Origin: Silene noctiflora
Lineage: Eukaryota > Streptophyta > Magnoliopsida > Caryophyllales > Caryophyllaceae
DNA length: 23,634 nt
NCBI GenBank assembly: GCA_009801015.1
Contig: VHZZ01000804.1
Coordinates: forward strand, 101,865 to 125,498
Reading direction: 5' to 3'
Under the pieces are notes generated by a model. It ran no database searches. It had not been told where the DNA came from and saw only the letters and a list, made by a program, of their open reading frames with translations. Positions 1 to 10,100 of the stretch are shown here, in pieces. Each line of letters begins with the position of its first letter. Within the stretch, counting starts at the first letter, position 1. Made by a program: the position numbers and the translations under genes.

Positions 1-91
1 ATTTACGTATTGAGAGAAAATTGAAGTTGAACACACGCTTGTGAATAGTGTGCAAAATAGATAGTGGTAGTGTGGAGTTGAATGGAGGGAG
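1..91. mobile_element. right end of a Stowaway-like MITE cut by the window edge
   Basis: The sequence ends in GGAGGGAG followed by TA (92-93). This is the usual right border of CTCCCT-type Stowaway elements, and the same border closes the elements at 1196, 19055 and 21320. The left end lies outside the window, so length and terminal repeat cannot be checked. No coding capacity is seen. Confidence 0.4.
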
Positions 92-290
92 TATCATTTA
101 AGGGACAATGCCAACTACGAAGGGGTCCCATTATCCGATCTAGATTTCTCGTGCCCAACGTGTCATCTTATCGACGTTTAAATGACTCACCATTATCTGA
201 TCTTGTATAATACTTTGTCTTCATCATTTGATTTTTTTTTGGCAGTAATTGGGTATTATATACATACGGATATTTGCGTATTTGTATAAG

Positions 291-702
291 GGTAAGATTA
301 TCCGTCAGACTCTCCAAAGTCTTAAGACTATGTCACATTAGCTTTCCACTAACTTTTATTATTTTTTTATTGTTCAGACTTACCTCAGACTAACCTCAGA
401 TTTTATACATTATTCGTCAGACTCACCTTAAACTCTACTTTTCTACTTTCGATCTACTTCACTTACTTTTTTTTTCAAAAAAAAAAACGCTACATGGTAT
501 CCATTAATTGGATATTTTCCACTTATGGTGGGGTCAAGACTCACCTAAAGTCTTAAGTTGAGTCTTGGATTAGGTGAGTCTTGAATTTCCAAGACTCAAC
601 TTAAAACTTTGTCAAGACTTTTGTAGATTATTGGTAGTTTTGAGTGAGTCTTGTTTTAAGACTTACCAAAATTTTGTCTCAAGAGTACCAATAATCTTAA
701 CC
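291..702. mobile_element. fold-back, MITE-like element with many GAGTCTT motifs
   Basis: Short inverted ends are visible: GGTAAGATTAT at 291-301 against ATAATCTTAACC at 691-702, with a possible TAAG duplication on both sides. Inside, about 536-610, AAGACTCACCTAA pairs with TTAGGTGAGTCTT, and TTAAGTTGAGTCTTGGA pairs with its reverse complement, so the middle can fold into a hairpin. No ORF is supported. The superfamily is unclear because the duplication is weak. The ends are my inference; the internal inverted repeats are directly visible. Confidence 0.45.
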
Positions 703-816
703 TAAGACAATCTATGTTCTAAATCGAGTAAGTATTAATATACGTACTTTTCACTAATATGAATGATGATTTATTGATGTTTATATATTCTCCACCATTT
801 TTGTGCCAAAATGATA

Positions 817-1196
817 CTCCCTACAATCCACTATTTTCTTCCCCTTTCAAGTGGGCACGAGGATTAAGGGAGGGAGTATTATATTGATAAAGGAAAATGT
901 GGGGTTGAGGGATTGTAGAGGGGTGTAGAGGGGTAGAAATAAAATAAGAGTAAAAGAGTTGGTGGGGTTTGGTGATAAGAGAGAGGAATGAATAAAATAA
1001 GAGTAAAAGTGTTGGGTGGGGTTTGTGATAGGAGAGAGGGATGAATAAAATAAGAGTAAAAGTGTTGGGTGGGGTTTGGTGATAAGAGAGAGGGATGAAT
1101 AAAATAAGAGTAAATTGTTACCAAAAATAGAAAGAGGAAGAAAACCTGAATAATCCGTTTTAGGAAATAGGGAAGAAAATAGCGGATAGAAGGGAG
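817..1196. mobile_element. Stowaway-type MITE, 380 bp, with an internal minisatellite
   Basis: The left end begins CTCCCTACAATCCACTATTT. The reverse complement of the right end begins CTCCCTTCTATCCGCTATTT. The two agree over about 30 bp, and TA flanks both sides (815-816, 1197-1198). This is the signature of Stowaway/mariner-type MITEs. The body is largely a minisatellite, unusual for this class. It encodes nothing credible: the reading frame on the minus strand is the minisatellite translated into a repeating Ser/Leu/Pro-rich string. Confidence 0.72.
937..1115. repeat. minisatellite, 53-54 bp unit, about 3.4 copies
   Basis: AATAAAATAAGAGTAAA recurs at about 937, 991, 1044 and 1098, each time followed by a GTTGGGTGGGGTTTGGTGAT-type stretch and GAGAGAGGGATG. 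Periods are 53, 53 and 54 bp, with only a few substitutions between units. It lies wholly inside the MITE at 817-1196. Confidence 0.85.
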
Positions 1197-1198
1197 TA

Positions 1199-2143
1199 TT
1201 AGCTGAATTAGGCATGGTCGAAAATGAAATTTGAAATTCGTTCATGAGGAAGGCATACAATAACCTCAAAGAGGATTGTCGAGACCTGCCTTATAGAGAT
1301 TTGAAGGAGAAGAACGAGGTGACTCTTTGAACATGTGCATAGTTACCAAACTAAGCTTAAATAGTAGATTGATCAATCAATCTACTAATTTAACGTGTTT
1401 ATTTAATACAATATTCAGATAACATGTTGATCGGAATTTTCTGTTTTCGAATATTCACTTTGTATATGAAAATTGTGTATTTGTCGTATAATATGTTAAT
1501 TATCAAACCCATTTTCTTAATTCTTTTAATTTAATTTAATTTAATTTTTAAACCTGCTACTAAAATCTGTCAACTATATTCTAGCTATATTCTAGCTATG
1601 AACATAAAATTTACAAATTAAATGCTACTAATTTAGCGAATGTAATAATACGAGATAAGAGTAAGCACATAAGTTCAAATCTCATCAGCAACAAATTTAA
1701 ACTAAGTGTAATTTACCAATTTTTATTTAAGACTCTTAATTTAAAACGACTATTATTTAATTTAGATAACATAGATTTAATAAGACCATCTGATCTGAGT
1801 TAACTTAAACGAAAGGAGGGAAGAAATAATTGATGGAACTAATAATAGAGAAGTGAATTATTATTATTATTCCTTGGCCAAATAATGACAATGATTACGC
1901 GGCGTCTAGAGCTAGTTTTTTTATGTGGTCTAGTGCCCTAATAATGTTAAGATAACGCATTATTTTCCACATGTTTTGAAGGGTATTTTAGTCATTACTT
2001 AATGTCAATGATTGTTGAGATTCAAATCAAAGGCTTGATGCTTGATGATGATGATCAATGTTCTCACATGGCTTACATATGATTAAATGATGTTTTTGAT
2101 TGATGATGAGTAGGATGCATGGGCACATAGATATATCACAAAT
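1199..2143. other. gene-free intergenic stretch
   Basis: AT-rich DNA with no credible ORF, RNA gene or complete element. Small features only: TATTCTAGCTA duplicated at about 1576-1600, and a short ATT microsatellite at about 1858-1870. Confidence 0.6.
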
Positions 2144-2326
2144 TCTCCCTTGTGACCGAGGTACCCGTCGCAAGCTTGTGACGGGTACCACTTTGTCTCA
2201 CAAAAGACCCATAAAAGGAGAGAGGAAAGCAAGTGGGGGGGTGCCCCCACCTTTTGCTTTATTCGTTTTGTGAGACAAAGTACCCGTCGCAAGGATTTGT
2301 GACGGGTACCTCCGTCACAAGGGAGA
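2144..2326. mobile_element. fold-back MITE with nested palindromes
   Basis: The ends TCTCCCTTGTGAC and GTCACAAGGGAGA are perfect inverted repeats, and complementarity continues inward to about 2205 and 2268 (GGTACCCGTC..., ACTTTGTCTCACAAAA). Each arm is itself nearly palindromic: GGTACCCGTCGCAAGCTTGT continues to GACGGGTACC on the left, with a similar unit on the right. The motif GTACCCGTC therefore occurs four times, twice in each direction. The centre is a G/C-rich tract, GTGGGGGGGTGCCCCCAC. The minus-strand reading frame through it is a by-product of the repeats. I could not fix a target duplication. Confidence 0.78.
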
Positions 2327-4461
2327 CTAGCCGTAGATATATATCTTTTCATCTTTAAGTCATATCCACATGTTTATTGAGTTAAAATTACATTAATTTA
2401 TAAGTGAATTATTTTTAAGTATTGGCAAAAAAATTGAATAAAGGAGTCAAATTTAAAAATGCACATGATGAATTTAATGTATGAACATGTAGGTCGTTTG
2501 GTAATGGGTAGGAAATTTAAAATAGAAGTCGAAATTATAGAAAAATAATCATCGTTATTGAAAAGTTAATTAAAATTTTCTTTTATATATTTTTATATAG
2601 AACACGTATTTTTTTATTCACAAAACAATTATGTCTATACACACAGGAAAAAGTGTGAATTAATTTGTATAAAGTCGGTTCTATGAGACATTAAGACAAA
2701 GTTATTGATCTTGATTCATTTTAGTTATTAGTAGTAATATATTTTTTTCTTTCCAATAATTAGCATTTGACAAGTTAAATTGGTTATCGGTATTTTTTTC
2801 TCCTTCCAATAGGTGTCATTTCATACAATAATAAAATGAGAGAGCTGTTCGCAATGGTGGAGTAAGTCTAGTAATTAAAATTTGGATGATAATTACAAAA
2901 AGACTCAGATTCATGCCTCACTAAAAGTAATTTTCAGGGGTTACGTTATATACGATCTAAGTTTATGTCTTCATTCGGGGTTTACCCAGTGGTTAGTGCA
3001 CGTACAGAGATAATGGTTGCGGGTTAATATAAGGCTGTTTCTCAAGTTATATTAGTTCAACAAAAATAAAGAAAACAAAAAAGACATTTTGAATAACAGG
3101 ATGAGAAAGGACACCTATCGAAACTTATTATTCATCTCTCGAACTTTCTTTTCAATAACAAGTTAGGTCTTAAAATTGACGTGCATCTCCAGATTTGTTA
3201 GTTAGGCATTATTTGTTATTTATTCATAGATTCACTATATCTGCAAGTTATGTAGACATTTTCCAGCCAATTTTAAGAAGCTATTTGCATTATGCATTTG
3301 CTTGTAGTAGTAAGACTTTGATCTAAATATATGGAGATGATCATACCGTGGCATGTATGAGAAATAGACATTAGTTAATGACTCATTAACTACATGCATA
3401 AAATAACTACAATATTTGCAAGGTCTATTACAAGGGCATTGCATGTTTGAGCCGAGGTGGCGCGATGTTATAGGGTTAGCTGTTTTACGAGTTGTGAAAT
3501 GGTATGAGATTGCGTAGGAGTTAAGACGATAGAAGTTATAATGTTGATCACTCAACAGTTATTTGATTTTTCGAGGTTAATTATTCTCGACTGTTCTTCA
3601 TGTCATTGTTTTGTAATCTATACCATATAAGAAAGATAATCCTTTTATTTTGAACTCCATCGCGTGACCTAATAGTTATACGAAGTACTTTGGTGTATAC
3701 TGTAACAAATTAATAAAAATAATCTTAAGAACATTTGTGTCATTGTTATATTAATTTGCTTACGTGTTCTACTGTATAATATAAATTTACGGAGTATATA
3801 ACAAAATCAAATCAGTTAGTTTTATATAAGATGATTTTTAATTAATCGAAACCTACCCGTCCAAATGGTAAAAAGCTTTTTGCATCATATGGGGAGACAT
3901 CATAAACTTAGAGTAAACACTGAAATTTGCATAAATCCAAGATCCAGAAAGATTCTGCTACTAATTTATTGGCCTTTTTCTACCGATAGCTGGTACCTTA
4001 GGTTTTGTTAGGCTATAACTTAAAAGTAGTAGTTAAAGACTAATTTACTGGTTTTAATTTACTTACTTGTGCCAACTTTTGTCATTGACCTTGTATAATC
4101 AAACACAATAGTTTAGTACGAGTAAGGATTCTCTTCATTTCTAAAAAAAAATGGAGGTTCATTACTTTTCAGCGGTCCGGATTAAATCTGGGTTCGATTG
4201 GGAGGTTGTAAATTTATCACATGCAACATCCATTGAAAGGAATAATATCATTCTTGGCCAACTTTGCGCATCCTTTGTTCCGTTTCGTGTTCATTTCGTG
4301 TTTATACTCACTAAATAGAATTCTAAATCAAATGATAAAAGAAAAATACGTTGTCGTACATCATTATTCATTAATAGCTAAAATAAATATAGGCTGTTGT
4401 AGACTTGTAGTGATTTTAACTGTTCCAAAATGACTAAAATCCATTTGCTTTATGTTAAAAC
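2327..4461. other. gene-free intergenic stretch
   Basis: No supported gene. A minus-strand frame of 106 codons at 3235-3555 has no recognisable domain, no splice context and no coding-like composition, so I treat it as chance. A possible SINE relic sits at about 2975-3045. A lone TACGGAGTA word is at 3788-3796. Confidence 0.6.
2975..3045 (+). repeat. possible tRNA-derived SINE head (relic)
   Basis: TTACCCAGTGGTTAGTGC (2982-2999) resembles a Pol III box A (TRGYNNANNNG type). GGTTGCGGGTT, about 30 bp downstream, is a weak box B. The tract does not fold into a clean tRNA and no duplication was found. It could equally be chance. Confidence 0.25.
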
Positions 4462-4472
4462 AAAAAAAAAAA
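4462..4472 (-). terminator. Pol III terminator of the tRNA-Gly gene
   Basis: A run of 11 A on the plus strand is a T11 run on the coding strand, 20 nt past the discriminator base of the tRNA. RNA polymerase III stops at runs of four or more T. Confidence 0.8.
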
Positions 4473-4492
4473 GAATATAAAAGATTAAGTAA

Positions 4493-4563
4493 TGCACCAG
4501 CCGGGAATCGAACCCGGGTCTGTACCGTGGCAGGGTACTATTCTACCACTAGACCACTGGTGC
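4493..4563 (-). tRNA. tRNA-Gly, anticodon GCC
   Basis: Read on the minus strand, the 71-nt sequence starts GCACCAGTGGTCTAGTGG and ends CCCGGCTGGTGCA. The acceptor stem is GCACCAG with CTGGTGC and discriminator A at 4493. The anticodon arm is GTACC-CTGCCAC-GGTAC, giving anticodon GCC. The T arm is CCGGG-TTCGATT-CCCGG. Box A (TGGTCTAGTGG) and box B (GGTTCGATTCC) are intact. There is no intron and no encoded CCA, as expected for a nuclear plant gene. It reads glycine codons GGC and GGU. Every stem is fully paired, so the gene looks functional. Confidence 0.98.
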
Positions 4564-4600
4564 TTTGATGATAAATTCCCATGAACACATATAATAATCG
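4564..4600 (-). promoter_or_regulatory. plant-type 5' flank of the tRNA-Gly gene (CAA and TATA-like)
   Basis: On the minus strand CAA ends one base before the tRNA (4565-4567), and an ATTATATG-like AT element lies at 4588-4595, about 26-32 bp upstream. Plant tRNA genes often carry a TATA-like element near -30 and CAA close to the start. Assignment rests on position only. Confidence 0.55.
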
Positions 4601-6460
4601 GTTGACACATCTTCTATGAACTTGACTAACAAAGTTTATCACAATGTTTTGGAAATGTTTATACAGATGAAATATAATGGAGATGACTATACTAAGATTA
4701 TTGCTCTCTCAAAATTTTGTCAATGTGAATCGAAAGAATAGTAAACTTTGACGATCAATTCATTTGTATTATCTACTTTTGTAAAGATATGGTCACTAAA
4801 CTTCGACGATCCAAAATGACTTTTCACATTACGTGAATAATTGGTGGATGAAGTTTGTACTATTTTTCTTTTGAAATAATGCTCGAAAATTAAAGTATAT
4901 TAACCCTGTAAACGATGGAACTCATGATGGTCTAATCTTTGATCATTATTTATAAAATCACGAATTATGGTATCCACAACGTGCATGGATATTGAACCCT
5001 CTCAGCATCAAAATCACTCTGATAACTTCCTTTATTAAAAAAAACTATAAAAAAATGAAAATATGTGGTTTTTCTGAGAACATAATACAAGATGGACCAA
5101 AACTTGGCCAATGCAACTGATTTCAGAAGTACTGTAGTGGAAAAACAGTGTTTCTCTAGTATCTACGAGCAGCCCACTAAAGGCCCAAGCCCAATACTTT
5201 AGATGGCCTTATACCAAATAGTGGTGGACTTGCCCATTGGGCTAGTCATCTTTTATTTGGATTCATAAATTTTGGGTTTGGATTATATAGTTCGGATAAT
5301 TTTGCGTTCATGTCAAAATAAAAAATTCTCTTTTTATTGGTATTTAGTTGGATTTTCGCAAGTTTTGTATAAAGTTGTTGTATGTAGGTTTCGTTAATTA
5401 AGCTGTCAAGGATCAAAAGTATCAACGCCTATTCTTGAATGTAAGAATGATATGCATGATTTCCTAATTTTGATTTTGCTTAAGGGAAGGAAAATGGATT
5501 ATTTTATTCCATCTTTCTCATTTTCGTACAGATCACACTTTTTATACACAACGAGAATGTCTTTTTTTTTTTTCTAACCATAATCGCCACATTCTTCCAC
5601 ACCTACTCGACCTTAGACTTGTGAAAGGTCTTTGTAGTTATGATGATATTATTTGTCAAATACCACTTTATTTCCATTTTAATTTAGTGAAATAAAAAAT
5701 AATTACTAATTCTCCTATAAGACAGTTTCACTATAAACTTATCTTCAAATCTCGACCATTCCGCATATAAATAGTATACTTACCTTTTATCCTTTTATAT
5801 ATGGATTTTCTTTTACTTTTTTACGGAGTATTATTCTGCATCGTTTTATTGGTTATGTCGGTTCATCTCGCATTAGGTTAATGCCTTAATGCAACTCATA
5901 AAACAATCAAGAAAAATAGACCCTAAAATGGCCAAACAAATAAATTTAAGATATCAATTTCCACCTCACAGGCACCAACACACGCCTCTTTTGTACCAAA
6001 GAATTCCAGCAATCCAACATACACTGCGTATTAGCTTTCACGCCTACATTCAACACGCATTATTTTGATTTCTCCAATATTTTAGGTACGATCGATAGTC
6101 TTCCTTAAGACGGTTATCTCAATTTTTATATCAAAACGGGGTAAATATTACATTACATGACATATATAAGATAAATCTATTGTTTTTTTCTATGCATTTT
6201 GCTTTGTCTTATTCATCTCGTATGATTATTCACTTATTCTTATTCCGTTTCAAGTTTAAGATGAATATTCTCGTTTTAGACGAGATAGATATGGGGATTT
6301 TATGTTGAGTTCTTAGTCAACTCCAAATCCCAAGTACTTCACCACATTCATGCTTGTATTCAATATTTAATTATTTATTTATTCTGCCATTGATCCCATA
6401 ATATTCTCACTTCCTCAAAGTTTGGGTCGCTTCAGCACTTGACAAAATTAAAGCCGAGTT
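4601..6460. other. gene-free intergenic stretch
   Basis: AT-rich DNA with no ORF, RNA gene or clear element. GCCCAAGCCCAAT and GCCCATTGGGC (about 5185-5245) are isolated GC-richer motifs. A TACGGAGTA word is at 5822-5830. The last part presumably includes distal promoter of the gene that starts at 7131, but I cannot point to a core promoter. Confidence 0.5.
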
Positions 6461-7047
6461 TTCTTGCATTTCTATACAAAATCCCAGGTTTTCTGAATTG
6501 GGTTATTACAAAATTAGACTAAAATTTGGAATTTTGGCACATCAAATTTGACAAAATCTCAGGTGAATTTGTGAAATGTGTAGTAAAGCTGACAACTTTC
6601 TTGCATTTTTTGTAAATTTAAGATTTTCTGAATTAGGTTATTTTAGGGTACAATTTGGAACTTTGCACATTAAATTGACAAAATCTCAGGTGGGTCTGTG
6701 AGATTTATACTAAAGTTGGTATTTTTCTTTCTTTTCTTTCTTTTCTGTACAAAATCCCAGGTTTTCTGAATTGGGTTATGATCAAATTAGACCGAGATTT
6801 CATAACTTAAGAGTAATGTTTTGAACTTTGCACATAAATTGACAAAATTTGAGGTGGGTTTGTGAAATTTGTAGTAAAGTTGGTAACTTTCTTGCATGTC
6901 TGTACAAAATTCCAAGTTTTCTGAATTTGGTTATGATCAAATTAGACTAAAATTTCATAATTTAAGAGGAAAGTTTGGAACTTTGCACATCAAATTGACA
7001 AAATTTGAGGTGGGTTTGCGATATTTGTAGTAAAGTTGGTAACTTTG
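6461..7047 (+). repeat. four-copy tandem repeat upstream of the MUCI70-like gene
   Basis: Four imperfect copies start at about 6461, 6598, 6738 and 6888, with lengths near 137, 140, 150 and 160 bp. Each has the same order of blocks: CTTGCAT, TACAAAATCCCAGG, TTTTCTGAATTGGGTTAT, TTTGGAACTTTGCACAT, AAATTGACAAAAT, AGGTGGGTTTGTGA and TAGTAAAGTTGGTAACTTT. Copies 3 and 4 are closest to each other and share an insertion (GATCAAATTAG, CATAA). Copy 2 ends in a CTTTCTTTT microsatellite. The array stops about 85 bp before the start codon, so it lies in the promoter or 5' leader. Confidence 0.88.
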
Positions 7048-7130
7048 ATTGAATTGAGCAAGTTGGAGTTAATTTAGAGGTGTGGGATTTCAATGAAAAG
7101 TGAGAATTCTGAAGAAGAATTAAGGGAACA

Positions 7131-10100
7131 ATGAGTGGAGGCTCATTGGGTCTAGGTTTGCGAACCGGAAGTTATGGATCATTGCAACAATACCAACAAC
7201 TTCAAAACAATGTTGTGTTGCCAAATCAATTGCTTTCACCTTCGCCTCCTGCACCGCCTTTTTTAAATCGTAAGCAAGCTAAAATGTTGAAGGAGAAGGA
7301 GAAGTTGTATTATTGGGTTTATAAGGCCTTTGGCAGGAAGAAAGCTAGAATGATGTTCCTTGCTGTGGTTTCGACTGTGGTTTTTGTCTGGACCGTCTGT
7401 GCTGGGAAAGGTTTTGATCATATCCTTTTTTTGGTTGTTATGATTCTGCATTTGTGAATTGCATGACAAATTAAATTACTTGTTGACTAGGTTTGGATTA
7501 GTTGTGCTTAGTGATAAATGGGTGATTGTCTGATTGATGATCTTGCATTTATAAGTTGAAGTTCTTATCTAAGTTTCAAGTTCTAAGTTTATAATGTCGT
7601 TTGAAGATAACGGGTATTAATTTTGAGCTATGCCGAGATCCTTGCTGATTTTGTTGACACTAACTAGCGGTCGACTGGTGGGGTAACTTAAACTAATTTG
7701 CTGGTACTTGGCAGTTGTGATCGCTGGTCACACTGTTTAATAGATTACAGCTCCTAAAAATAGTGCATCATTACTCTAATGCTTCAAAAGGTCTCGCAAT
7801 GGCCGAGAAAGAGGAGGAGGTCGAATATACACAACCTTAACTCCTGTGTAACAACACAAGAGGTTGTTTCAGTATGACTGATAACTTGCTTTGAAATTTG
7901 CATCAAATGAATGATACCCTAATGGAAAAAACAGTCAGTTTCATTTTCAAGAATCATTAGAGAGTTTTTGGCTCCTTTGAAAATAGTACTATGGACTTTA
8001 AAACGATAACAATTGTTATTTTTCAGGTGAAGATGCATCAGGGAGAGGGGGTCCTCTGAGTATTAAAATTAGTAATAACACAGCACATAATAGGAACGAG
8101 TCTCTACCTGCAAACGTCGTGCAAGAACCATTCCAACCCATACCTCGTAGATACTTCACAGGTTACACCCTTCCTTCGGGAAATCCTTGTGAAAAGTTTG
8201 CATTGCCACCTCCACCAGCTGATAAAAAGCGAACTGGACCTCGACGTGAGTTCAGTACTTTGAAAATTTTACACAATAGAGCCAAATTCTTTTACTGCTT
8301 CGGCTTATGATTACTATGATTTTTCAGCTTGTCCAGTTTGCTACCTTGACCAAGAGCAAGCTATATCGTTAATGCCGGATGCACCATCGTACTCCCCGGT
8401 ATTGAACTTGACGTATGTCAATGAGAAACAGTCTTCCAAAACGGAGTTTGGACGCTCTGAGTTTGGTGGCTATCCTTCATTAAAGGATAGGAAGGATTCT
8501 TATAATATTAGGGAGTCAATGAACGTGCATTGCGGGTATGTTTTCTTAATTATAACTCAGTTTCATTCGTGTCAAACCATTTTGTCAGTATTAAGCGGGT
8601 ATGCTATATCCTTTAAGTTCTGTGCAGATTTGTCAAAGGACCAAGACCTGGTCATGGGACTGGATTTGATATCGATGATGCTGATTTCAAGGAGATGGAA
8701 CGGTGTAAAGGAATAGTTGTTGCATCTGCAATATTTGGTACGCATTCTGTAGTGGCACTGCAATTGTATTTTTCTGGGTGCATAAGTTTGTCGTTTTTCT
8801 TTAACTTGATGCTCTTTTTTTCCCTAGGAAATTATGATTTACTGCAACAACCGAAGAACATTAGTGAAGAAGCCAAAAGAAATGTGTGTTTCTTTATGTT
8901 CTTTGATGAGGAAACTGAAGCAGCTATGAGAAATGCCAGTATCCTCGATGCAAGCAAGACAGTCGGACTGTGGAGAATTGTTATTGTACGTAACCTTCCT
9001 TACACAGACCCGCGGCGCAATGACAAGGTAAAATCACAATGTCACCAGGGTATTACAATGTCATTGTCATATACACCATGTCACCAGGGTATCACAATGT
9101 CATTGTCATCTAACTCTTCTCTTGCATTTATAGGTTCCAAAGCTTTTGCTGCATAGACTCTTCCCTAATGCGCGTTACTCGATATGGATGGATGGGAAGC
9201 TTGAACTTGTTGAGGACCCTTATCGAATTCTTGAAAGGTGAATGCTCCCTTTTATCGTTCGATATTATCTTTCCTTTATTCGAGATTGATTCCTATGGAG
9301 AATTAGAACATATTTCCTGCTTTTGCTTAAGCAAATTTAGGATTTCTCTTTCTATTCGGTAGATCTGTAAATGGTCGCCTTCATAAACATTAACAATTAG
9401 GACCTTCGTGTACCTGGAAGCTCCGTTGTGTTAATTTGCTCGTGGAATTAATCTTTTCTCTTGAAAAGTGTCTTGAATCGCCTGATGGCCTGCCTTCTGC
9501 TGAAACGGCCGTTAAATAACCTAAGTTTCATGTTCGTAACTTCATACCATACCTTTATCAGATACATACTTCGGTGCTTAAGTTATTCTGTACTCTTTGT
9601 ATCTAATTTCTCTCTTTTTGTTTTTCATCTCGTTTCAGATTCCTATGGAGATTTTTGCTAGTTTTGCAATATCCAGACATTATAAACATTTTGATGTATT
9701 CGTAGAGGCCGAGGCTAACAAAGCCGCTTCCAAGTATGATAATGCCTCCATTGATTTCCAGATTGACTTCTACAAAAAAGAGGGATTGACGCCATATTCG
9801 CTGAATAAGCTTCATATTACAAGCGGTAAGAGTGTGTCGCGTAAGGGTCTCAGTTACTTGACAATTGACATTATTGCTGATTTTTTTCGCTAGGATTAAT
9901 CCAATTTTAATAATCCCTTTTTCTGCAGATGTTCCTGAAGGATGTGTCATAATTCGGGAGCATGTCCCAATCTCTAATCTCTTTGGTTGCCTTTGGTTCA
10001 ATGAGGTTGATCGATTTACCTCTCGCGNCCAAATTAGCTTTTCAACTGTTAGGGATAGTATTAAGAAGGCGGCAAACTGGACTGTCAACATGTTCTTGGA

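Noticed and set aside
847..1269. minus-strand frame of 140 codons rich in Ser, Leu, Pro and Tyr
   Set aside because: It is the reverse reading of the 53-bp minisatellite and MITE, so its repetition is a DNA repeat and not a protein repeat.
2083..2352. minus-strand frame of 89 codons
   Set aside because: It runs through both arms of a fold-back MITE and has no domain.
3235..3555. minus-strand frame of 106 codons with several Cys residues
   Set aside because: The Cys spacing fits no zinc-binding family I know, composition is as expected from AT-rich DNA, and there is no splice or promoter context.
4221..4433. plus-strand frame of 70 codons
   Set aside because: Short, with no recognisable features and no neighbouring exons; treated as chance.
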